A stretch of 64,000 bases of DNA from Nocardia jiangxiensis NBRC 101359 (GTDB lineage: Bacteria; Actinomycetota; Actinomycetes; Mycobacteriales; Mycobacteriaceae): contig NZ_BAGB01000012.1 in the NCBI RefSeq assembly GCF_000308615.1, positions 1 through 64,000 on the forward strand. The letters are read 5' to 3'. The notes beneath the pieces are model-generated. The model did no database searches. It was not told the DNA's origin and saw only the letters and a list, made by a program, of their open reading frames with translations. Made by a program: the position numbers and the translations under genes. Within the stretch, counting starts at the first letter, position 1. Every line of letters begins with the position of its first letter. Below, in pieces: positions 8,158 to 16,500 of this stretch.

Positions 8158-9777
8158 ATGACGCTGGGGTTGGTCCGCACCCTGGGGGTGCGGGCATGGA
8201 CCGAGCTGGAATATCTGCGGTTGTGTGTGGCCAGCGGCGTGATCGGGATCGACGCACCCGCCACGCTGCTGTCCGCGGGTAGTGCGCTGCTCAAGTACGG
8301 TGTGCTGCCTGCGGCGCTGAGCCTTTCGGCGGCGCGCCACGGCGATCGGACCGCGGTGATCGACGAGCTGGGTGCGCTGAGCTATCGCGAGCTGGATGAC
8401 CGGTCGAACCGGCTGGCCAACCAGTGGCGGATCCGCGGATTGCGCGATGGTGAAGGCGTGGCCGTGCTGACGCGCAATCATCGCGGAATGCTGGACGCGG
8501 TCTTCGCCGCCGCCAAGTGCGGTGCGCGAATCATCCTGTTGAACACCGATTTCGGTGGACCGCAACTGCGCTACGTCGCCCGTCGCGAGGGCGTGGATCT
8601 GCTGGTGTACGACGAGGAGTACGAATCGCTGCTGGGTTCGCTGAGCCCGCGTCGCGGAGCGTATCGCGCGTGGTCCGATATGCGCGATGCCAGCGATCTC
8701 GAATCGCTCATCGCCGCGGGATCGCCCGACGCGCCGCCCGCGCCGGGCACGAATTCGACCATCGTCCTGCTGACCAGCGGCACCACCGGTACGCCCAAGG
8801 GGGCGCCGCGTCCGGAACCGCGTTCGCTCGAACCGCTGGGCGCGATCCTGAGCCGGGTGCCCTTCCGCACCCGCGAGGTCACCGAATGTCCTGCGCCGCT
8901 GTTCCATACGTTCGGTTTCGCGATGGCGATGCTGGCCATCGGGTTCGGGTCCACGCTGGTGATCCGGCGACGTTTCGATGCGAACCAGGTGCTCGAAAGC
9001 ATGGCCCGGCACCGGGCGACCACGCTGATCGCGGTGCCGGTGATGCTGGCCCGGCTGACCGAACTGGATCCCGCGGCGTTCGCGCGAAAGGATCTGTCCG
9101 CGTTGCGGATCGTCTTCGTCGCGGGCTCGCAGCTCGGCGCGGACCTGTGCCTGCGAGCGACGGCGATCTTCGGGCCGGTCGTCTACAACCTGTACGGATC
9201 CACCGAGGTCGCCTACGCGACCGTCGCCACGCCGCGAGATCTGGCGATCGAACCCGGTTGCGTGGGCAAACCGGTGCTCGGCGCGGTGGTGAAGATCCTG
9301 GACGAGACCGGGCGCGAGCTTCCGCGCGGGGAGACCGGACGCATCTTCGTCGGCAATGCCATCCAGTTCCAGGGCTACACCGGCGGTGGCGGCAAGGAAT
9401 GCGTGCGCGGGTTGATGTCCTCCGGCGATGTGGGCCACTTCGATTCCGCGGGAAGGCTTTTCATCGACGGACGCGACGACGACATGATCGTCTCCGGCGG
9501 AGAGAACGTCTTCCCCGCCGAGGTGGAGGAACTCCTCAACGCGCACAGCGCCATTCGCGAGGCCGCGGTCATCGGCGTACCCGACGACACCTTCGGCGCC
9601 CGGCTGAAGGCGTTCGTGGTGACCGGCGAGGATACGCAACTCACCGAGGACGAGGTGAAATCCCATGTGCGGGCGAGCCTGGCCCGCTACAAGGTCCCCC
9701 GCGAGGTGGTGTTCCTCGCGGAGTTGCCACGCAACCCCACCGGTAAGGTGCTCAAGCGAGTTCTGCAGGAGCTCTAA
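8158..9777 (+). CDS. Acyl-CoA ligase, FadD2/FadD12-like
   Basis: The product is 539 aa. It begins with a hydrophobic N-terminal extension of about 60 residues before the AMP-binding core, as in the mycobacterial FadD2/FadD12 group. Core motifs are LLTSGTTGTPKGAP (P-loop), YNLYGSTEVAYAT (A5), GLMSSGDVGHFD (A7), GRDDDMIVSGGENVFP (A8) and NPTGKVLKRVL (A10 Lys). It is intact and lies 12 nt downstream of another acyl-CoA ligase, so both may feed one lipid-activation pathway. The ribosome binding site is GGGGA before ATG 8158. Confidence 0.85.
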   Translation: MTLGLVRTLGVRAWTELEYLRLCVASGVIGIDAPATLLSAGSALLKYGVLPAALSLSAARHGDRTAVIDELGALSYRELDDRSNRLANQWRIRGLRDGEGVAVLTRNHRGMLDAVFAAAKCGARIILLNTDFGGPQLRYVARREGVDLLVYDEEYESLLGSLSPRRGAYRAWSDMRDASDLESLIAAGSPDAPPAPGTNSTIVLLTSGTTGTPKGAPRPEPRSLEPLGAILSRVPFRTREVTECPAPLFHTFGFAMAMLAIGFGSTLVIRRRFDANQVLESMARHRATTLIAVPVMLARLTELDPAAFARKDLSALRIVFVAGSQLGADLCLRATAIFGPVVYNLYGSTEVAYATVATPRDLAIEPGCVGKPVLGAVVKILDETGRELPRGETGRIFVGNAIQFQGYTGGGGKECVRGLMSSGDVGHFDSAGRLFIDGRDDDMIVSGGENVFPAEVEELLNAHSAIREAAVIGVPDDTFGARLKAFVVTGEDTQLTEDEVKSHVRASLARYKVPREVVFLAELPRNPTGKVLKRVLQEL

Positions 9778-9856
9778 GGTTTTCGTGCGCGCAGGCTGCC
9801 TGTGCGGAGAGCCGGTGCGGGCGGAAGGGATCGCCCGCACCGGAATCCGATCCGGA

Positions 9857-10249
9857 TCAGCAGTTGCGGAGTTCGGGGCTCTGGTTCAACAGCTGGGCGC
9901 GGGTGGAGATGAACGTGGTGTAGGTGTCGCCGCCGACCGCCGAGATCGGGAAGGCTGCGACGCGGTGGCAGTTCTGGAAGGCCAGTTTGATGCCGAAGTG
10001 CCGCTCGAGACCGCCGCGGATGGAGTCGGACGCCATGGCGCGCAACAGCTGGCCGCGCGCCGTCTCATCCGGTGGCGGGGTCTGGTTGTCGGCGAATTCT
10101 GCTGTGCCGGAACGCAGTTCGGCCGCGACGCGACTGACCACCTCGTAGGCGTAGGGCAGTGAGTTGCGGACGCAGTCGACGAATTCATCGTCGGAGACTT
10201 CACCACGTTCGGCGCGCTCGAGCAGTGCGGTTGGTACGTCGAGTGACAT
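9857..10249 (-). CDS. SCO5389 family protein
   Basis: This 130-aa cytosolic protein matches the actinobacterial SCO5389 family. Characteristic stretches are MSLDVPTALLERAERGEVSD, FVDCVRNSLPYAYE, FADNQTPPPDETARGQLLRA and HFGIKLAFQNCHRVAAFP. The family has no established biochemical function. A strong AGGAGGAG ribosome binding site precedes ATG 10249. It appears monocistronic, convergent with the acyl-CoA ligase pair. Confidence 0.85.
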   Translation of the reverse strand: MSLDVPTALLERAERGEVSDDEFVDCVRNSLPYAYEVVSRVAAELRSGTAEFADNQTPPPDETARGQLLRAMASDSIRGGLERHFGIKLAFQNCHRVAAFPISAVGGDTYTTFISTRAQLLNQSPELRNC

Positions 10250-10306
10250 GACGCTCTCCTCCTGGTAGGGCGGATGATGCCCTACGAGTCTAAACGAAAA
10301 ACGTTG

Positions 10307-11356
10307 TCAATAACACTGGATTCTCCGTGAAAGTGCTTTTTCCAGAGCCGCTTTCGCCTCCTCGGACAGTCGGCGCACCAGCTCACCGGCCGGTTCCCGA
10401 CCGGCGAGGGCATGGGCCTGACCGGCCCAGAGGTTCACCGCATCGGCATCGCCGGAGGCGCGGGCCGCGGCGCGCAGTGGTCCGGTGGCGTAATGGATTT
10501 CGGGATAGGCGACCGGTGCTTCGGGGTGGTCGAGCATGAACCGGTTGCGCAGTCCGCGGGCGCGGCGGCCGGTGAACGCGCGGGTCAGCATCGTCGGAAT
10601 GTCCAGTGCCAGCGCGTCGCGATGCACCTGTGCGGTTCCGGCCTCCGGGCAGTCCAGGAAGGCGGTGCCCAGTTGGGCTGCGGTCGCACCGGCCGCGAGC
10701 GCCGCGGCCACGCCCGCGCCGGTGGCGATGCCGCCCGCGGCCACGACGGGCAGATCCACGGCGGCGGTGAGCAATTGGACCAGCGCCAGGATGGTGAGCG
10801 GGTCGGTCGCGTCGTCCTCGGCGCGATCGGCGAAGGTGCCGCGATGTCCGCCCGCTTCGGCTCCCTGCGCCACCAGCACGTCGGCCCCGACCTCGCGGGC
10901 GATGCGGGCCTCGGCGACCGAGGTGACCGTCACCCAGATCTCGGATCCGGCCGCGTGCAGGCGTTCGATCTCCTGCGCCGAGGGGCAGCCGAAGGTGAAC
11001 GAGACCGCCGGGACCGGGTCGGCGGTGAGCAGATCCAATTTCGCGGCCCAGTCGTCGGTGTCGAACTTGGGTTCGCCGAGCGAGAAGGCGCGGCCGAGTT
11101 CGTCCAGATATCGGGCGTACCGGTCGACGGGGGTCGGGGTGCCGGGCACGAAGAGGTTCACCCCGAACGGTCCGCCGTCCAGGGCGCGGGTGGCGGCGAT
11201 CCGCTCGGCGGTGGCCGGGGCCGTGAGATATCCGGCGGCCAGGAAGCCCAGGCCGCCCGCGCGCGATACCGCCGCGGTCAGTTCGGGAGTGGACGGCCCA
11301 CCGGCCATCGGAGCCAGCACGATCGGGGTTCGGAGCTCGTCGATGATCACTCTCAC
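10307..11356 (-). CDS. Nitronate monooxygenase family protein
   Basis: This FMN TIM-barrel protein of the 2-nitropropane dioxygenase/nitronate monooxygenase family would oxidise alkyl nitronates such as propionate-3-nitronate. Typical segments are TPIVLAPMAGG at the N-terminus, GGLGFLAAGY, FTFGCPSAQEI, VAQGAEAGGHRGTF (holding the catalytic His) and PVVAAGGIATGAGVAAALAAGA for phosphate binding. The chosen start is GTG 11356, giving about 349 aa. Extending to ATG 11461 adds 35 residues with no family similarity and moves into the intergenic region shared with the M23 gene. Confidence 0.82.
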   Translation of the reverse strand: MRVIIDELRTPIVLAPMAGGPSTPELTAAVSRAGGLGFLAAGYLTAPATAERIAATRALDGGPFGVNLFVPGTPTPVDRYARYLDELGRAFSLGEPKFDTDDWAAKLDLLTADPVPAVSFTFGCPSAQEIERLHAAGSEIWVTVTSVAEARIAREVGADVLVAQGAEAGGHRGTFADRAEDDATDPLTILALVQLLTAAVDLPVVAAGGIATGAGVAAALAAGATAAQLGTAFLDCPEAGTAQVHRDALALDIPTMLTRAFTGRRARGLRNRFMLDHPEAPVAYPEIHYATGPLRAAARASGDADAVNLWAGQAHALAGREPAGELVRRLSEEAKAALEKALSRRIQCY

Positions 11357-11553
11357 AGTGTGGCCCCGACAGGGCCGCGGGATGCTTGTGATCCCACTCT
11401 CACCTGCGTCTATTCCGCGAAAGGTTGCGAAAAGGTCACGACGGAGTACAGTTTCCGTCACACCGATGCCGAATCGTTACCGAATTGCAGGTTTCGACTT
11501 CCGGAAGCGTTCCGGCATTACACAACCGAAGTGAATCGACGCTAGGACGAACC

Positions 11554-12417
11554 TTGCCGCAGCACCGGGAGACATCCAATTCCGTATCGGTCAGGGACCT
11601 GCTCGGAGATGGCGTCGTGAGCCGCTCGGCCCGGCATCGGGCCGAACCGCGCCACGATCGGATGCGGCTGGCCGCGGGCACCGCCGTCGCGACCGGCGCG
11701 CTGATCGGCGTCACCGCCCAGTTCGCCCAGGCCGCCCCGCTGCCGGGCGCGCACACCGCCAACAGCGCCGACACCATCGCGCTCAAACCCGCTGTCGCGC
11801 AGGCCGCGCCGACCGCCGAGGCGCACACGGGCGTTCCGCTGGAGGCCGCGGCCCCCGCCCCGGCGGCGGCACCGGTCGCCGCGCCCGCCCCCGCGGCCGC
11901 GCCCTTCGGGCTGCAGAATCTGCCTCCCGAGGTGGCCGGGCCGCTGTCGCAGGCCGAGCAGGTGATCAAAAACCTTCAGCAGCAGGCCGCGCCGCAGACC
12001 CAGGCGCAGGCCGTTCGCCCGGTCTCCGGCCAGCTCACCTCCGGATACGGTTCCCGGTGGGGCGCATTCCATTACGGCGTCGACTTCGCCGATCCGATCG
12101 GCGCCCCGATCTCCTCGGTGGAGAACGGCACGGTGATCCAGGCCGGGCCCGCCTCGGGATTCGGCCTGTGGGTGCGGGTCCGGCAGGACGACGGGACCAC
12201 CGCCGTCTACGGCCACGTCAACCAGATCCTCGTGCACGAGGGCCAGCGGGTGAACGCGGGCCAGACCATCGCGACGGTCGGCAACCGCGGCGATTCCACC
12301 GGCCCGCATCTGCACCTCGAGATCTGGGATCCGGCCGGCCACAAGATCGACCCGGCACCGTATCTGGCCGCCAAAGGGGTTGTATTACAGGCGCAGTCGT
12401 GGGGATCGGGACAGTAG
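11554..12417 (+). CDS. Secreted M23-family peptidoglycan endopeptidase
   Basis: The product is 287 aa from TTG 11554, with AGGA upstream. A Tat/Sec-like N-terminus (RHRAEPRHDRMR, then a hydrophobic segment LAAGTAVATGALIGVTAQFA) and an Ala/Pro-rich linker lead to a C-terminal LytM/M23 domain. Zinc ligands are visible in WGAFHYGVDFADP (H...D) and in GPHLHLEIW (HxH). It should cut peptide cross-bridges in the wall or activate partner hydrolases. An upstream in-frame ATG at 11425 would bury the signal sequence. The LuxR-type gene follows after 2 nt. Confidence 0.85.
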   Translation: MPQHRETSNSVSVRDLLGDGVVSRSARHRAEPRHDRMRLAAGTAVATGALIGVTAQFAQAAPLPGAHTANSADTIALKPAVAQAAPTAEAHTGVPLEAAAPAPAAAPVAAPAPAAAPFGLQNLPPEVAGPLSQAEQVIKNLQQQAAPQTQAQAVRPVSGQLTSGYGSRWGAFHYGVDFADPIGAPISSVENGTVIQAGPASGFGLWVRVRQDDGTTAVYGHVNQILVHEGQRVNAGQTIATVGNRGDSTGPHLHLEIWDPAGHKIDPAPYLAAKGVVLQAQSWGSGQ

Positions 12418-12419
12418 CG

Positions 12420-13448
12420 GTGGGCGCCGCGGGCCGCACGCGGCCACGGCTCGCCGTCGTCGGGGGCGGTCAGACCGACGTGCACGAGCTGTTCGACACC
12501 GGCTCCCTCTACGGGCGCACCTACGCCACGCTGGTCCAGCATCCCCGGGCCACGCTCGCCGAACTGGGCGCCCATTTGGAATGTCCGCTGGAACTGGTCC
12601 AGGCCGCGCTCGACCGGTTGTGCGAGGTGCAGGCCGTGGTCCGGATCGACGCCGGGGGCCGCACCGTCTGGGATGCGCACGCACCCGAGGCGTTGTCCGA
12701 GGCCGAGGCACGTCGCCGTCAGCAGGACACGGCCCGGATGCATGCCGCCGCGGCCCGGCTGGGCGAGACCTTCCGGTCGGTGCGGCGGACGGGGCGCGGT
12801 GACGGCGTCATCGTGCCGATGTACGAAACCCGGGAGATCATCGCGGAATTCGAGGATCTGCATCGCGGCGCGCGCAAGAATGTGCGGCTGATCGAACGCG
12901 GTCCGTACGTCTGCGACGCGGAACGTTCCGAGCGGCTGTTCGAGCTGAAGTCCGCGCGACTGGCCGCCGGGGTGCGCTATCAGCTGCTGTATCAGGACAC
13001 CATCTATCAGGATCCGGATCGGTTGCGGCACGCGCTGGCCGTCACCGCCGCCGGGGCGCAGGCGCGCACGCTGCCCGATCCGCCGCTGAAGGTGATCGTC
13101 GCGGACGGTGAGCGGGCCACGATCGTGCTGCACAACGACGAGCGGCGCGGCGATCCGATGGGCCTGCGGATCGGTCCCTCGCCGACCCTGGACATGATGA
13201 TGCGCACCTTCGACGTGCTGTGGTCGTTGTCGGCGCCGATCTCGGTGAATCCGAGCGAGCCCCTGGACGAGCGCGATCGCGCCATTCTGACCCTGATGGG
13301 CCTGGGCGCCACCGACGACACCATCGCCCGCAGGCTGGGCATGTCCCGGCGCACGGTGGTGCGGCGTACCGCGAGTCTGCTCGAGCGGCTCGGTGCGAGT
13401 ACCCGGTTCCAGGCGGGCGTACAGGCGATCCGCCGCGGTTGGTTGTGA
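12420..13448 (+). CDS. LuxR-family regulator with winged-helix N-terminus
   Basis: The product is about 342 aa. The N-terminal part (LVQHPRATLAELGAHLECPL then ELVQAALDRL) looks like a TrmB/MarR-type winged helix. The central part holds VPMYETREIIAEFEDL, as in actinobacterial TrmB-LuxR proteins. The C-terminus is a GerE-type HTH: LGATDDTIARRLGMSRRTVV. GTG 12420 lies just after the M23 stop; GTG 12399, overlapping that stop, is an alternative. The gene ends 124 nt before the NRPS-like gene on the same strand, so it could control either neighbour. Confidence 0.8.
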   Translation: MGAAGRTRPRLAVVGGGQTDVHELFDTGSLYGRTYATLVQHPRATLAELGAHLECPLELVQAALDRLCEVQAVVRIDAGGRTVWDAHAPEALSEAEARRRQQDTARMHAAAARLGETFRSVRRTGRGDGVIVPMYETREIIAEFEDLHRGARKNVRLIERGPYVCDAERSERLFELKSARLAAGVRYQLLYQDTIYQDPDRLRHALAVTAAGAQARTLPDPPLKVIVADGERATIVLHNDERRGDPMGLRIGPSPTLDMMMRTFDVLWSLSAPISVNPSEPLDERDRAILTLMGLGATDDTIARRLGMSRRTVVRRTASLLERLGASTRFQAGVQAIRRGWL

Positions 13449-13572
13449 GGGACCTTCCGCAGCGGTAACGCCGAGATCCGTAGCCGTATATGCTTTCTCG
13501 GACCGTGCGAGTGGGGCTCGACCTTGGTTCTGCGGTGCGGACCTGCCGAACGCGAGAGGTGACAGCGCTCGA

Positions 13573-16500
13573 ATGCATACAGCTCGTCGTACTGCACGGG
13601 GAAATCGTCGTCGACGTTCCGGTAATCCCCTCCTCGGGCAATTGCTCACCGCGGCAGTGGAATCGGCCGCCGATGCGGTGGCGATCCGGGCGCACTCGAG
13701 CGGTGATCCGGCCGATGCGCGAGAGCTGAGCTATCGGGAGTTCGACGAGGAATCCTCGCGGCTGGCTCGCGAGTTGATCGCGCGTGACATCGGGCCCGGC
13801 GACGTCGTGGCCGTGGGGATGGGCCGTTCGATCGAATCGGTGCTGTCGGTCTGGGCGATCGCCAAGGCCGGTGCGGCCTGCGCGCCGGTCGATCCGGCCG
13901 GTCCGCCCGAACGCATCGCGCGCATTCTCGCCGAATCCGGTGCGGCACTTGGTTTGACGACCACCGGGTACCGCGCGGACCTCGGCGACGACGTGGAGTG
14001 GCTCGAACTCGATGAGGCGCGCACGAGCGAACGCATCGCCGCGCGCGCCGCGCATCCGATCTCCTACACCGACCGGGTGCGCCTGCTCACCGAGCAGCAT
14101 CCGGCCTACCTCGTGCACCCCGCCGACTCGACCGGGGGCGTCGTGGTCACCCACACCGGTCTGGCCACCGTGGTCAACGCGATACGCGAGCAACTCGGCG
14201 TCGACGGGGAATCCCATGTGCTGCAGCTGAGCGCACCGGATGCCGACCTGGCCATGCTGGAACTGCTGTTGACCTTCTCCACCGGGGCGATGCTGATCGT
14301 CGCCCCGCCGGACGCGTCCGGCGACCGGCTCGCGGATCTCCTGCGGCACGAGCGGATCACGCATCTGCTGATCACTCCGGAAGCGCTCGAGCCGGTGGAC
14401 CCGTCGGGCCTGCAGGACCTCGAGGCCGTCGCGGTGGTCGGGGACCGGTTCGATCCGGAGCAGATCGACCGATGGGTACGCGACGGACGCGCGGTCCATA
14501 CCGCGTACGGACTTCCCGAGGCGACGATTCTGGATACCGTCAGCGGCCTGCGCCGGCCGGGCGAGATCGCGACGATCGGTGCTCCGATCGCGGGAATCGG
14601 TGCGTTCGTGCTGGATTCGAGGTTGCGCCCGGTGCCCGCGGGCATCGTGGGCGAGTTGTATCTGTCCGGACCGGTGCTCGCGCAGGGGTATTCGGGCCGC
14701 CCCGGGACGACCGCCGGACGGTTCGTGGCCAGCCCGTTCGGCGCCGAAACCGGACAGCCCGGTATGCGATTGTGCCGAACCGGGGATCTGGTGCGGCGCA
14801 ACGACTCCGACGGTTCCATCGAATTCGTCTCGCGGATGCCCGAGCCGACCTCCGCGATGCGCGGGCCCGTCCCGTCCGCGCTGCTGGAGCAGGCCGTCGC
14901 GGAGACCTTCGCCGCACTGCTGATCAGTGCCGACGCCGAGCCGCGCCGGATCGAGGCGACCGACGACTTCTTCGCGCTGGGCGGCGATCCCGCACTGGCC
15001 GCCGTGGCCGTGGCGCGGATCGGCGCCGCGCTGGGGCTGTGGGTTCCGGCCCGGTTCGTCTTCGAGGCGTCCACGGTGCGAGGTCTGGCCGAACGCATCG
15101 GGCGGCACGTGGATTCGGTGTCCGCGCGAGCGCTGCGGCCGATGCCGCGTCCGGAGCGGATTCCGCTGTCCTATGTCCAGCAGCGGATATGGTCACGCAA
15201 CCGGTTCGATCCGGCGAGCGCGACCGACAACATTCCGGTGGCGATGCGGGTGGGCGGCCGGTTGGACATCGAGGCGCTGCGCGCCGCGGTCCGGGATCTG
15301 GTGGTGCGGCACGAGGTACTGCGCACCGTATTCCCCGAATTCCGCGGCGCGGGTTATCAGCTCGTCCTGCCGACCGCCGATCCTCGTGCGACACCGGACG
15401 TTCCGGTCGTCCGGGCGGCGGAGAACGAACTGCTGGGGCTGGTATCCGAGTTCGTCGGCACGGGTTTCGATGTGACCGGCGAACCGCCGGTTCGACTACG
15501 GGTGCTCACCGCGGGCGAGACCGATCACGTCCTGGTGTGCGTCCTGCATCGCATTGCGGGAGACGGGTTTTCGACCGGCCCGCTGACCCGCGACCTGATG
15601 ACCGCCTACCGGGACCGGGCCCGGGGTGAGCAGCCGCAGTGGTCGCCGCTCGAGGTGCAGTACGCCGATTACGCGCTCTGGCAGCGCGAGGTGCTGGGCG
15701 CGGAGGACGATCCGGAATCGATTCCGGCACAGCAGATCGAGTTCTGGCGCGGGGAACTGGCCGGGCTGCACGAGCAGGCGGAGCTGCCCTCGGATCAGCC
15801 GCGTCCGGCGATCGCCTCCCAGCGGGGCGCGACGCTGGAGTTCGAGATCGACGCCCGGGTGCACGCCGTGCTGAACCGGGTGGCGCACGAGCACGGCGCG
15901 ACCCTGTTCACGGTCCTGCACGCGATGCTGGCGATCCTGCTGGCGCGCTTGTCCGGTACCCGCGACATCGCGATCGCCGCGCCGGTCACCGGACGCGGTG
16001 CGGTGGCATTGGACGAGCTGATCGGCGTATTCGCCAATACCCTGGTCCTGCGCGCGAGTATCGATCCGGGTATCGGATTCGGCGATCTGCTGACCGCGGT
16101 GCGCGATACGGACCTAGCGGCGCTCGCCAACGCCGACGTGCCGTTCGAGCAGTTGGCCGAGGAGTTGGATCCGGTGCGGTCCGCGGCGCGGCATCCGCTG
16201 TGCCAGGTCGCGCTGACCTTGCGGAATACCGCCCGGACCCGTCCGGAACTGCCGGATCTGACCCTCGACGACATCGAATTCGACACCGCGCGAGCCGAAT
16301 TCGATCTGCAACTGACCATGACCGAACGCCTGGACGACCACGGCGTCGCGCAGGGGATGACGGCTCGGTTCACCTATGCCACGGATCTTTTCGACGATGC
16401 GACCGTCCGTGATTTCGCACATCGTTTCGGCCGGGTGATCGACGCCGTCACCGCCGACGACCGGGTGATCGCCGGCGATATCGACGTCCTGCTGCCCGGT

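Noticed and set aside
6433..9840. A 1135-codon open frame on the minus strand
   Set aside because: It lies antisense to two clear acyl-CoA ligases; its His/Gln/Arg/Gly-rich translation has no domain and follows from high GC3 on the other strand.
11360..11553. c-di-AMP (ydaO) riboswitch before the M23 peptidase
   Set aside because: Such leaders often precede wall hydrolases in actinobacteria, but I could not find the conserved GGGGAnCC-type cores here.
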